A DNA stretch of 64,000 bases from Ulvibacterium sp965228935 (GCF_965228935.1 NZ_OZ245846.1:3844001-3908000); one strand, 5' to 3'. Positions 55,146-63,875 are shown, counted from the first letter of the stretch. Numbers and translations are program-made. Notes: generated from the letters alone by a model not told the origin.

Positions 55146-55432
55146 TTTGAAACTGATTCATTGTAGTGTTTGGCAGCTTCAATTAAATTTTCATTAGGCT
55201 TACCTGCATTAACAATAGCATCAAAGAAAACTTCACTATCTTTTTCACTTTCAATAACTTTTTCCCAATCGCTAACAATTAATTTTGCTTTTTCTTGAGT
55301 AGCAGATATAACAAAATCAGTCAGGCTGCGAAAGCCTCCTAAACTAGCTGCCCTCTCAAAAAACACTTTTTGCTTCTTAGGAAGTCTAGTATCGAATCGG
55401 GCTTTCTCTTCGTTAATCGCTTTTGTTTCCAT
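55142..55432 (-). CDS. DUF1778 antitoxin
   Basis: 96 residues starting at ATG 55432 (METKAINEEKARFDTRLP); the longer frame to 55555 crosses the promoter region and is not used. The N-terminal part is ribbon-helix-helix-like (EKARFDTRLPKKQKVFFERA, GFRSLTDFVISATQEKA), the DUF1778/TacA type that binds DNA and neutralises the GNAT toxin. It lies upstream of the toxin and is preceded by a promoter that is covered by GTAC repeats. Confidence 0.85.
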   Translation of the reverse strand: METKAINEEKARFDTRLPKKQKVFFERAASLGGFRSLTDFVISATQEKAKLIVSDWEKVIESEKDSEVFFDAIVNAGKPNENLIEAAKHYNESVSK

Positions 55433-55444
55433 GATTATTTTTTT

Positions 55445-55500
55445 CAAATGTACGTACAATTTCCGTACCATACAAATAATTGTACGCTTTTTTTCCGTAC
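55445..55500 (-). promoter_or_regulatory. Promoter and GTAC operator repeats of the toxin-antitoxin operon
   Basis: On the reverse strand, TTG (55473-55475), a 20-base spacer and TACATTTG (55445-55452) form a consensus promoter. GTAC-centred elements at 55450-55457 (palindrome TGTACGTACA, 55449-55458), 55465-55468, 55482-55485 and 55497-55500 cover and flank it, as expected for autorepression by the DUF1778 protein. Confidence 0.65.
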
Positions 55501-55598
55501 AAAGATATGGGTAATTCCTTTTTCTCGCGTGTGTCAAGCCACAAATGCGAAGCATTCATGAATTCCTTTAAAAAACAATAAACAAGCCTATGAATAAA

Positions 55599-55820
55599 CC
55601 TGCCTGCACACCAAAGGTATGTAAACCGGCAGGCAGGCATTACCCTCCCCTCCTATCCTCCTTCGCCATAGCTTCGGCGGACAAGCTCTTCGGGTCGTGT
55701 AAAAAGTGTTTACTCGCGCCATTTTCATTTGTAAATAGGTGCTCGTGAATCTTGAATAGGTTTGGCTGGCACCTAATCTTATTCTCCGATTTCATTACCT
55801 TTTTTGGAGAAGAAATTTTT
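55599..55820. repeat. Dispersed direct repeat, copy A
   Basis: A sequence of about 220 bases repeated at 63073-63299 in the same direction. It begins with a GC-rich hairpin (CCTGCCTGC...GCAGGCAGG around ACCAAAGGTATG) and includes a nearly identical core of about 95 bases, from TTTACTCGCGCCATTTTCA at 55709 to the T-run near 55805. No protein is recognised in it. Confidence 0.85.
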
Positions 55821-55953
55821 CAGCGAGTGCAGTACAAACTTGGCCAACGTACCATCTCGCTCAAAAAAGAAAAGGTCTACCAGACCTTCTCTTTTTATGA
55901 CGTACCAAAGCAAAGTCACCCGCCTCCGTTATCACTACGGCGGACAGGCATAA

Positions 55954-55990
55954 CCTGCCCGAAATGAATGGATTCATTTCAGTCAGGCGG
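55954..55990. repeat. GC-rich palindromic element
   Basis: GAAATGAAT (55961-55969) faces ATTCATTTC (55972-55980), flanked by CCTGCCC and GTCAGGCGG. It belongs to the same kind of palindrome as 45959-45982, 54400-54420 and the ends of the dispersed repeat. The gap 55433-56070 has no gene. Confidence 0.6.
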
Positions 55991-56070
55991 CGCGGTACAT
56001 TATAGAACAGATAAACTTTTCCATAACCCGACATTGTGTAAAATTGATTTGGGAGTCGTTCCATGTGTGT

Positions 56071-56610
56071 TTAGTATGACGGATCGATTTTCTTGATACG
56101 GTTGGCAAAAATGATGAAGCCCAGCCCGCCGAGCACTATGAGAAAACCGGCGACGGTAAGACCTGAAGCCGTGCTTTTAAGGAGCGACATAAAGAGGACA
56201 AAGGAGCCAATGAGGTTTACTGCCCCGACCACGAGCCTGGTCATCAAAATGGACTTGTCCACTTTAAAACTGCTCCGAAGTACGGAAAAGGCGAACACGA
56301 TCTCGAAAAGACCATACGCCATAATGAAATAGGTGGTCAGCTTCAGGAACATATCCAAAGTGTCGGGCCAAATCGCTATCAATACCGCAAAGGAAACCAA
56401 TCCCATGCCCTGGAGCATGTGGAACGTTTTTGCGACTTTATGTTGTCCGTTGACCTGGGAAAAGATAAATGCCAGTATTCCGGAAATGAAAAGGAAAAGC
56501 GGTACCAAGATTTTGGAGGTTCCCACTCCGATGGAAGTTGACAGCAATAAGGTTATACCCACTGCTAGCATGGCGACGCCGCTCAGGGTAAGGTAAATCG
56601 GTTTGTTCAT
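56071..56610 (-). CDS. HdeD-like (DUF308) membrane protein
   Basis: 179 residues, about six membrane helices with glycine-rich turns (GLVSFAVLIAIWPDTLDMF, YFIMAYGLFEIVFAF), the pattern of the HdeD/DUF308 family. In enterobacteria HdeD is an acid-stress membrane protein; function in Bacteroidota is unknown. It is the fourth and last gene of the operon led by the AraC gene, 27 bases after the helical protein. Confidence 0.75.
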   Translation of the reverse strand: MNKPIYLTLSGVAMLAVGITLLLSTSIGVGTSKILVPLFLFISGILAFIFSQVNGQHKVAKTFHMLQGMGLVSFAVLIAIWPDTLDMFLKLTTYFIMAYGLFEIVFAFSVLRSSFKVDKSILMTRLVVGAVNLIGSFVLFMSLLKSTASGLTVAGFLIVLGGLGFIIFANRIKKIDPSY

Positions 56611-56637
56611 GATCGTATATTGTGGTTATTGTTCAAA

Positions 56638-57372
56638 TTAATGGGCATCCCCTTTTTCCCCATCCACCCATCGTTGCATCATCACCCTCTGGGCGGGTGT
56701 CTGTTGGGTTCCACCTGCCAGGATATCGAGGAACCTGTCCCAAAGGGTTTTCTTTTGGGATGCTTCTTTCTTTAATTGCTCGTAGGCCGCCATGTATTCT
56801 TCGGTATATTTATGCGCATCATCGGTCGAATAGCTTGAGGGGATGTTCTTGAGTATGGTGTCGCTCAGCTCGTCAATTTCATCGGGAGTACATTTTTTCA
56901 TAAGTCCCAATTGTATTCCAATCGCCTTTGCCTCACGACCAATAGATTTATGTGAGTCCATGATTCCTTTCCAGAGCTCGCCCCATGCCCCTCTTTTGTT
57001 TTCGGGAAGGCTTGTTTGACCAAGTCCCTTCATTTTTTCATAAGAGGCCTCCATTGTGGAAACATGCCCGGGATAATCGTTCCATCTTGCAGAAAGCCCT
57101 TCAGTGGACTTTTCCTTTATCCTGGAAATGACAAATTGCATGATGTCCTCCAAATGGGATTTTGAGGCATTGTAATCTATGAGTTCACTGGCCCATTGTT
57201 GTTTTGTGGCATCCAAGCCGTAAATATTGATCATTCCGGTCGCCTTGTCCATATCCTCTTTCAGGACAGCTCCCAGGGCTTTCATGGATGACCAGTTGTC
57301 TGAGACCGACAAGGCATACTGCCGTATGGTTACTACGGCTTCGATAATCGGGTTGAATTCTTTTTGTTCCAT
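56638..57372 (-). CDS. Helical protein of unknown function
   Basis: 244 residues starting at ATG 57372 (MEQKEFNPIIEAVV), because the longer frame overlaps the neighbouring oxidoreductase gene. It is hydrophilic and alpha-helical with Trp-rich positions (DNWSSMKALGAVL, ARWNDYPGHVSTME) and no signal peptide. No family recognised. Its place in an operon between an oxidoreductase and an HdeD-like membrane protein suggests a stress role, but this is inference. Confidence 0.6.
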   Translation of the reverse strand: MEQKEFNPIIEAVVTIRQYALSVSDNWSSMKALGAVLKEDMDKATGMINIYGLDATKQQWASELIDYNASKSHLEDIMQFVISRIKEKSTEGLSARWNDYPGHVSTMEASYEKMKGLGQTSLPENKRGAWGELWKGIMDSHKSIGREAKAIGIQLGLMKKCTPDEIDELSDTILKNIPSSYSTDDAHKYTEEYMAAYEQLKKEASQKKTLWDRFLDILAGGTQQTPAQRVMMQRWVDGEKGDAH

Positions 57373-57385
57373 ATGGTTATAGTTG

Positions 57386-58690
57386 TTATCTGAATGCAAA
57401 TTCTTCGTCGTGGATGTCCTGTTCTTTGACACCCTCCGCTTTGAGCTGTTTGAAAAGGCTTCTTTTCAAGGGTTCCGGTCCACAGATGAAATAAACTTTC
57501 TTTTGTGGGTCACGAATGCTCATATCGTCAATATTGATATGCCCTCGTTTATCGGATGGCCAAAGGACAAAATCCAACATGGGATTGTTCTTTGCTGCCT
57601 CTTCCAATCGCTTTCTATATGGGGCCTTGTCCTCATTGGCAACGCACCAAAAAAGGGTGATTTTATTCGTATAGTAATCTTTTATAAGCGATAGGAACGG
57701 CGTTATCCCTATTCCTCCGGCCACCCAAACTTGTTCCTTTTCCTTGGAATGGGCCGTGGTGAACTTTCCATAGGGCCCCTCTACTCGCACATCATCCCCT
57801 TCCTTGAGCTTACTCGCCAATCCATTGGTAAAATCCCCTAGACCTTTGATGGTTATTTGGAGCTGACCTTTATCATGGGGATGGCTGCTGATGGTAAAGG
57901 GATGCTGCTCCCTTTTGTTTACAGTTGGAAAAGTGAAAAAGGCAAACTGTCCCGCCCTGAATTCAAGTTCTTCGCCTTTTGGCACAAGCCCCAATTCGGT
58001 AATCCCGTTACCCAAGTCCTTAACAGTATTCACACTATAGTGAAGTTTCTTGTTAAAGAGACCAAAAAGAAAGGCACGGTAGAACCAAGCGCCAATACCG
58101 ATAAAGGCCATCCCGAAAACATAGACCCTGGTAATGGGAAGTTCCTTGATAAGGCTCAACACCATCATTCCGTGTACAACACCCATTACATAGAAAACCC
58201 CCATCAGCTTGTGAAAGTTTATCCACTTGTGGTAGGGTATCTTTCTTTTGAAAATCGGGGCAGCCGATAGGATAACCCCAATAATAATAAGTGCGAATGC
58301 ATAAAAGCCCAAGGGCTTTCCGGGATTGAACTCTACCAAATCCCTAGGCACAATAAAGAAATGTGCCAGCAAAAGGAATACGGCAATCACTCCAGACCTG
58401 CGGTGTATCAAATACATTTTGTCGAGGCCGCCGAAAAGGTTCTCTACCCATCGGGCACGTGTGGCCATCAAAAAGTTAAAGGCGAATACGGTCACTACCC
58501 AGGATGAGAACACTTCACCTAGTATGCGGTGCGGATTATTCCAAGTTACGTCCGTTAACTCTCCAAAGAACATGGTATCTGACGATACCTCTTTGAAAGA
58601 TCCCAGATAGAAGTAAAGGTCTATGGCCCAAAAAATAAAATGGATACCAACAATGATCGGAAAATAGATTTCCTGCTTAAGTCGTCTCAT
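57386..58690 (-). CDS. Ferric-reductase-like transmembrane oxidoreductase (FAD/NAD-binding)
   Basis: 434 residues. The N-terminal half has about six membrane helices with two heme-type histidine pairs (HRRSGVIAVFLLLAHF, NFHKLMGVFYVMGVVHG). The C-terminal half is a ferredoxin-NADP reductase-type domain: EQHPFTISSHP (FAD), RVEGPYGKFT, and GGIGITPFLSLIKDYY (NAD binding). Such proteins pass electrons from NAD(P)H through heme to an outer acceptor, such as ferric iron or oxygen. It follows the AraC gene by 19 bases on the same strand. Confidence 0.88.
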   Translation of the reverse strand: MRRLKQEIYFPIIVGIHFIFWAIDLYFYLGSFKEVSSDTMFFGELTDVTWNNPHRILGEVFSSWVVTVFAFNFLMATRARWVENLFGGLDKMYLIHRRSGVIAVFLLLAHFFIVPRDLVEFNPGKPLGFYAFALIIIGVILSAAPIFKRKIPYHKWINFHKLMGVFYVMGVVHGMMVLSLIKELPITRVYVFGMAFIGIGAWFYRAFLFGLFNKKLHYSVNTVKDLGNGITELGLVPKGEELEFRAGQFAFFTFPTVNKREQHPFTISSHPHDKGQLQITIKGLGDFTNGLASKLKEGDDVRVEGPYGKFTTAHSKEKEQVWVAGGIGITPFLSLIKDYYTNKITLFWCVANEDKAPYRKRLEEAAKNNPMLDFVLWPSDKRGHINIDDMSIRDPQKKVYFICGPEPLKRSLFKQLKAEGVKEQDIHDEEFAFR

Positions 58691-58709
58691 GGCTATGGTT
58701 TTGGCAAAC

Positions 58710-59540
58710 CTATAGCTTCTTGATATTTCTCAATTGTATAAATTGGTCATTTTGGCCCTTGTACAAGGCCGTTGGCGTTTGACCCGTATGCTTCTTTACC
58801 TCACGGATAAAATGAGCTTGGTCGAAGAAGCCTTTTTCAGGGAAAAACTCACCTTCGGTTATCGTTAAATAGGAACGATAGCATTTTCTGATGTTCAAGT
58901 ACTTTTTTAGGGAAATACCGATATACTTGTTCAGGTACCTATTGATTTCCCTTTGTGACCAATGGATTTGTTGGGCCACTTCCCGCGCTTGGATGTCCTC
59001 ATGATTACTGTAAAGGAATTGACTTAATCGTATCCTGTTTGCCCTTATCTGTTCTTTTGCGGGAAGTTTACTTAATAGGACGCTCTCCAGTTGTTTCACA
59101 ACATCCTCGAATGCTCCAAAATCAACTTTGTCAATTCCAAGATAATCGGTCCTCTTTTGCTCAACACTGTTCAGAATGGAGGCAATCTCCCTCTTGAAGA
59201 TGATTTCGGACGCGATTATTTTGAATTTAATTCCATAGGTGGTGACCTTTGGCGGGATTACAATATCTATTTCATTGGCCCATATTCCCGTTAGGAAATA
59301 CGCTGTTGTCTTACCATTCCATAGTTGAATAATGAGCTTAAAATAACCATCGGGGCAAATGGTCATCGGTTGTGGTTTATTGGAAAGGTTCTCTGCCTTA
59401 AAATAAAGGGACACGTAATCATCAAGGCCATCCGATGGATAGACCTCATTATAGACATGTTCTTTGTTTATGGACATAAATAGTTTTGAATCCCCAAACA
59501 TATCGTTCTGAATTTTTACTCCATTGTATAAAATAGTCAT
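58710..59540 (-). CDS. AraC-family transcriptional regulator
   Basis: 276 residues: an N-terminal ligand-binding part and a C-terminal AraC DNA-binding domain with two helix-turn-helices (AREVAQQIHWSQREINRYLN; GFFDQAHFIREVKKHTGQTP). It is the first gene of a four-gene operon (regulator, ferric-reductase-like protein, helical protein, HdeD-like protein), so it probably controls its own operon. The ATG at 59538-59540 lies within a TGACC-type repeat that might be its own operator. Confidence 0.85.
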   Translation of the reverse strand: MTILYNGVKIQNDMFGDSKLFMSINKEHVYNEVYPSDGLDDYVSLYFKAENLSNKPQPMTICPDGYFKLIIQLWNGKTTAYFLTGIWANEIDIVIPPKVTTYGIKFKIIASEIIFKREIASILNSVEQKRTDYLGIDKVDFGAFEDVVKQLESVLLSKLPAKEQIRANRIRLSQFLYSNHEDIQAREVAQQIHWSQREINRYLNKYIGISLKKYLNIRKCYRSYLTITEGEFFPEKGFFDQAHFIREVKKHTGQTPTALYKGQNDQFIQLRNIKKL

Positions 59541-59592
59541 TTTTGACCTACATATAATTAATCATAATATTGTAATTAGTCATAATATTGAC
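59535..59592. promoter_or_regulatory. Repeats upstream of the AraC operon
   Basis: ATCATAATATTG (59561-59572) and GTCATAATATTG (59579-59590) form a direct repeat of 18-base step; AGTCATTTTTGACC and AGTCATAATATTGACC, both with GTCA/TGAC arms, flank it. This is a plausible AraC-type operator between the regulator and the amidohydrolase gene. Confidence 0.5.
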
Positions 59593-59814
59593 CAAAGGTT
59601 TGTATTTGCCAGTACTGTCGGTGAACTTACAAGATTCCAAACACAGGCAACCATTAGTATTCTATTTACGTCTTTATAGAAAAACAACAAGAGCAATACA
59701 AAATACAGTATACACAATTACACCTTTGATTTCCATAAGATTAAACCATGCCCAATCGGCAAAGAACAATTAGGATATAATCTTATTCAGTTAAAGGACC
59801 AAAGAAGCTGATCA

Positions 59815-61308
59815 ATGAAAAAATTACTTACTATTCTCCTTGTTACAATTTTGTGCTCTTGTAAGGACAATACAAAACAACTAAATCTTACGGAAGGGGT
59901 ATACCTATCGAATGTTACCATAATCTCAACAGAAGATGGCACTTACCGCCCTTATATAGGTCATTTAGTGGTTGAAAAAGATGGAATTGTTTATGTGGGC
60001 AAAAATAAGCCAAGTATAAGTGGAACATTTGAACAGATCGATGGAACTGGAAAATTCATAATTCCAGGCTTAATCGATAGTCATGTTCATATTCCAGGGG
60101 TGCAAGGAATGCTTCCCCATCATATAGAAAAATACCCTGAACTGGCCACTGCGTTTAAAAGCCAAATGCCCAAAAGCTATTTATACTATGGTTTTACCAC
60201 ACTTATTGACCTTGGGGGCATATCAGAAGAACTTATCACTTCTTTTAACAAACAAGAAGTAAAACCCGATTTATATCATGTTGGATATTCTGGAGCTGCG
60301 GTTGCCAATGGTTACCCCATGAATTTTACACCTGAAGAATTTCGATTTGATGCTGTGCCAAATTTCATATATATGGAAAGTCAGGCAGAAAATATACCGG
60401 ATAAATATGATCCTGCCGATCATACCCCCAGAGCAGTTGTTAAGCGCATCAAAAATTCTGGGGCCATCGCCGTAAAATCGTATTATGAATCAGGTTTTGG
60501 ACGTATGATGGGGTTGCCTGTTCCAACCAAAGGCATTATGAAAGATTTGCTTACGGAAGCACATTCCAATGGGCTTGTCCTAACAGTTCACGCCAATTCA
60601 CTTGAAGCACATTCTTTTTTGGTGGATATAGGAGTGGACATTATAGCGCATGGCATATGGAACTGGGGAAAGTACAAAGATGTACCAACAGATTCTCTTC
60701 CATTGGAAATAAAAAGAACATTGGATCTACAAATTCAAAAACAAATAGGCTATACCCCCACCTTAACGGTCATTGAAGGAGAGAAAGCACTGGTTGATAC
60801 TGAATTTCTTGATCAGCCCGGCTTAGAAAAGGTAGTCCCCAAAGATTTACTTGAATGGTATAAAACGGAAGAGGCACAATGGTTCGCCAAAGAAATTTTT
60901 AATGAACTTACTGTAGAAGAGGTTCATACAATCTATGATAATGTACAAGCTCATGCAATGCTAGCCTTAAAATACCTTTCTGACCATAATGGTCTAATTT
61001 TATTTGGCTCGGATACTCCATCTGCCCCTACTTATGGCAATCAACCGGGTCATAATGGAAATTGGGAGCTTAAATTGATGAAAGAAGCGGGAGTCCCTTT
61101 ACATAAAATATTGGCGTCCGCTACATTTAACAATGCCAAAGCTTTTCATTTGGATTCTTCCCTTGGCTCATTGGCCATCGGAAAAAAAGCAAATATAATT
61201 ATGATGGCTAAAAACCCTTTACTGGATATTGAAGCCTATGATGCCATAGAGAAAGTTGTTATTGGAGGCAAAGTCATAAAAAGACAAGATTTGGAGGTCA
61301 CAGAATAA
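59815..61308 (+). CDS. Amidohydrolase family lipoprotein
   Basis: 497 residues with SPII signal (LLTILLVTILCSC, lipid Cys about 16) and a metal-dependent amidohydrolase barrel: LIDSHVHIPG (HxH), the carbamylated-lysine-like AVKSYYESG, LTVHANSLEAH, IIAHGIWNWG and LFGSDTPSAP (Asp). This is the imidazolonepropionase/prolidase-like branch; it hydrolyses a C-N bond in the periplasm or at the surface, substrate unknown. The start is ATG 59815. The next gene lies 246 bases downstream and is probably separate. Confidence 0.85.
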   Translation: MKKLLTILLVTILCSCKDNTKQLNLTEGVYLSNVTIISTEDGTYRPYIGHLVVEKDGIVYVGKNKPSISGTFEQIDGTGKFIIPGLIDSHVHIPGVQGMLPHHIEKYPELATAFKSQMPKSYLYYGFTTLIDLGGISEELITSFNKQEVKPDLYHVGYSGAAVANGYPMNFTPEEFRFDAVPNFIYMESQAENIPDKYDPADHTPRAVVKRIKNSGAIAVKSYYESGFGRMMGLPVPTKGIMKDLLTEAHSNGLVLTVHANSLEAHSFLVDIGVDIIAHGIWNWGKYKDVPTDSLPLEIKRTLDLQIQKQIGYTPTLTVIEGEKALVDTEFLDQPGLEKVVPKDLLEWYKTEEAQWFAKEIFNELTVEEVHTIYDNVQAHAMLALKYLSDHNGLILFGSDTPSAPTYGNQPGHNGNWELKLMKEAGVPLHKILASATFNNAKAFHLDSSLGSLAIGKKANIIMMAKNPLLDIEAYDAIEKVVIGGKVIKRQDLEVTE

Positions 61309-61554
61309 CTGGCTACAACATGTATCAACAAAATAAGATTCAATTAGTTGTAAAAAACTTCAATATTAACTAGTTGTACATTTTAATTTACCATTTACAC
61401 GCAGTACATCAAAACGCAAAGAATATTATGTAGCAAATTGCATATAGCTATGCTATTTATCGATGAACTGCAAGAATTTCAGCACACTCTTCGATTTTTC
61501 GACGAACGACACATAGGCATGAATAATTTTCATAGGATTTAACGTTAAAGGACT

Positions 61555-62910
61555 ATGAAAAGACTAGCTTTTGTACTGTTTTACCTTGTTTTTGTATTCA
61601 CCTCCTGCTCTACCGACGCTAATGAGATGATTGACGAAAACAATATGGATGCGACTGACGAAAACGATAATACGCTCAATGATGAAGGCGATAATGCGAT
61701 GAATGGTGAAGAAAGTAGTGACACTTTCTCTCCTCTTGGTGACGACTTTCAAGTCAATTCGTATACAAACAAGAATCAGAATTACCCTAAAGTTGCTGTT
61801 GCTCCAGATGGCAAGGCCATAGTGGTTTGGGAAAGCGATGGGCAGGATAACGATGGCCTTGCGGTAGCTGCCCAGCGGTATAATTCGGATGGATCCAAAC
61901 GGGGTGATGAATTTGTGGTAAACACAGAAACCGAGTCGACTCAAAGCCAACCCACGGTTGCCGTTGCAGATGATGGTTCACATATCATTTTGTGGCGAAG
62001 CAAAAATCAGGATGGTGACGGTTTTGGGGTGTACGCCCAAAGATATGACAGCTCTGGCAATACGATTGGTAGCGAATTTAGAATTAATGAAGAAACGAAC
62101 TCTGATCAAGATCAGGCTTATGCCGCGTACCACAGTAATGGAAACTTGATGGTTATTTGGGAAAGTGCAGACCAGGATGGACAGGCAGGTGAAATCTACG
62201 CCCGGGTTTACGATGATAACTTCAATGACATAAGTAACGGTGAATTTCGCGTAAATACCGTTACAAATGGATGGCAAAATACGGCTAGAATCGCAGCGGT
62301 ACCCAGTGGTTTTATAGTGGTTTGGGAGAGTCTAAACATTGATAACGAAAGAATCGCAATCGTTTTTAAGCGCTTTGACAGTGAAGGTAATGCATTAATG
62401 ACCATGGAAGAGCAAGTTAACACGCGCCAAATCTGTGATCAAAAAAACCCGGATATTGCTACCCAAGCAGATGGAAAGTTTGTAATTGTCTGGGAACATC
62501 TTGAAGATCCGGAGAAATGTAGCAGCGCTCAAACCTTGGCTAGTGATATCGCGGCACGAATCTACAACAGTGATGGCACTGCCTTAACGGATGAAATTAT
62601 ACTTAGCCAAAACACCAGTGGCAATCAAAATCTTGGAATTGTCAACGACTACCGGGGTGGTTTTGTTGCCGTTTGGCAAGCAGATGCTTCATCAAATGAT
62701 AGTAGCGATGAAATATATGGGCGACGTTTGCTAAATACAGGCACACTCAATGGGGATATGTTTCAAGTAAATACCAACACGGACAGCTATCAAGTCTTTC
62801 CGGCCATTGCCGCTGCACCAGACGGCGTTCTATTTGCCGCTTGGGGGTCATGGTCCGGCGATGGTAATGGTACCAGCATTAGAGCACGTCAATTAAAGGT
62901 TGGTCAGTAG
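61555..62910 (+). CDS. Lipoprotein with seven propeller-type repeats
   Basis: 451 residues. SPII signal with SC (about residue 19), a spacer rich in Asn/Asp/Glu, then seven repeats of about 53 residues, each of the form FxVNxxTxxxQxxPxVAxxPDGxxxVVWES (for example VVNTETESTQSQPTVAVADD). Seven such units would close as a seven-bladed beta-propeller. It likely works on the cell surface in binding, perhaps of carbohydrate or protein. No enzyme motif seen. Confidence 0.82.
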   Translation: MKRLAFVLFYLVFVFTSCSTDANEMIDENNMDATDENDNTLNDEGDNAMNGEESSDTFSPLGDDFQVNSYTNKNQNYPKVAVAPDGKAIVVWESDGQDNDGLAVAAQRYNSDGSKRGDEFVVNTETESTQSQPTVAVADDGSHIILWRSKNQDGDGFGVYAQRYDSSGNTIGSEFRINEETNSDQDQAYAAYHSNGNLMVIWESADQDGQAGEIYARVYDDNFNDISNGEFRVNTVTNGWQNTARIAAVPSGFIVVWESLNIDNERIAIVFKRFDSEGNALMTMEEQVNTRQICDQKNPDIATQADGKFVIVWEHLEDPEKCSSAQTLASDIAARIYNSDGTALTDEIILSQNTSGNQNLGIVNDYRGGFVAVWQADASSNDSSDEIYGRRLLNTGTLNGDMFQVNTNTDSYQVFPAIAAAPDGVLFAAWGSWSGDGNGTSIRARQLKVGQ

Positions 62911-62921
62911 CAACCATTTAC

Positions 62922-62964
62922 AAAATCGGTTCTGACGCTTAAGCATTGTATCAATACCGATTTT
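62922..62964 (+). terminator. Possible weak terminator after the propeller gene
   Basis: AAAATCGGT (62922-62930) pairs perfectly with ACCGATTTT (62956-62964) but with a 25-base loop and no long T-run after it. The gap 62911-63317 contains this hairpin and copy B of the dispersed repeat, and no gene. Confidence 0.4.
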
Positions 62965-63072
62965 GAGAGGCAAAATTATTGTCCTATTCTTATGGAACTC
63001 AAAGAGGCAGTTATGAAGATTTCCTTAAACATTGAAAAAGGTATTTAGTCTAGCTTTCCATTCCACACACAC

Positions 63073-63299
63073 GCCTGCATACCAAAGGTATGTAAACCGG
63101 CAGGCTTTACCCTCCCCTACTCCCCTTCTTCGCTTTTCAAGCTTCGAAGGATTCGTTTACAGCTCGTTAAACAAATATTTACTCGCGCCATTTTCATTTA
63201 TAAATGGGTGCTCGTGAATCTTGAATGAGTTTGGCTGGCACCTAATCTCATTCTTCGGTTTCATTACCTTTTTTGATGAAGTTTTTAGAAGAAATTTTT
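63073..63299. repeat. Dispersed direct repeat, copy B
   Basis: The second copy of the ~220-base repeat of 55599-55820, in the same direction. It shares GCCTGCATACCAAAGGTATG and the core ACTCGCGCCATTTTCATTTA to ATTACCTTTTTT. About 7.3 kb separate the two copies, which frame the AraC operon, amidohydrolase and propeller genes. Confidence 0.85.
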
Positions 63300-63317
63300 G
63301 AAGAATAACTGGTACTA

Positions 63318-63875
63318 CTAACTTTCAGACCAAGTTTTGCCACCATACTTGTTAATTGGAATACATCCCTCATAAGTTCCGGGAACAGGATCGTGGGACA
63401 ATACTTGGGTAGCCCCTACCTCAGAGGTAAAAAAGCCCAATAAGGTGGTGCTTCGCATAATTTGGAAAAAGGACTCAGGGCCTTCCCGTTCCACTTCACT
63501 GGATAAATCCTGTAAGACCTCAATTCTTTTATCATTGCCCAAATTTGAAAATCCCATCCCTTGAAGTTCTTTTAGGCCATCTCTAACGGTCTTTTGTTCT
63601 GCCGGATCAAAATACCCGTACAACATTTCGTCTATGAAGCGATGAACCAAGGCGTCGGATGCTCCTGGGGTTTCAGTACGTGGGATGAGAATATCAACGA
63701 TTATTTCCGTTAACACTGCCTCGTCCTTGGTCATGAATTTTGGCGACCAGTTCAATTCCTTGGGTGCTTCACAGCCACCAAGTGCGCCTGTCCAGAGCGA
63801 AGTAGTCAATACCCCTCCCACTAATATCGAAGTCCTTTCCAAGGCCTTTCTTCTATTAATTTTATCCGAGTTCAT
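63318..63875 (-). CDS. Gluconate 2-dehydrogenase subunit 3 family protein
   Basis: 185 residues with a Tat-like start (RRKALERTSILVGG) and a Cys in LGGCEAP that could be a lipid anchor. The rest matches the gluconate-dehydrogenase subunit 3 family, a small partner of GMC oxidoreductases that helps export or assemble the FAD subunit. The start ATG overlaps the end of the GMC gene by four bases (63872-63875), showing that the two form an operon with the GMC gene first. Confidence 0.85.
   Translation of the reverse strand: MNSDKINRRKALERTSILVGGVLTTSLWTGALGGCEAPKELNWSPKFMTKDEAVLTEIIVDILIPRTETPGASDALVHRFIDEMLYGYFDPAEQKTVRDGLKELQGMGFSNLGNDKRIEVLQDLSSEVEREGPESFFQIMRSTTLLGFFTSEVGATQVLSHDPVPGTYEGCIPINKYGGKTWSES

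Noticed and set aside
55752..55967. A 71-residue frame overlapping the dispersed repeat copy A
   Set aside because: The start lies in the repeat, and no similar reading frame is kept in copy B.
59588..59773. A 61-residue plus-strand frame upstream of the amidohydrolase
   Set aside because: It lies in the regulatory gap, has no family, and a random composition.
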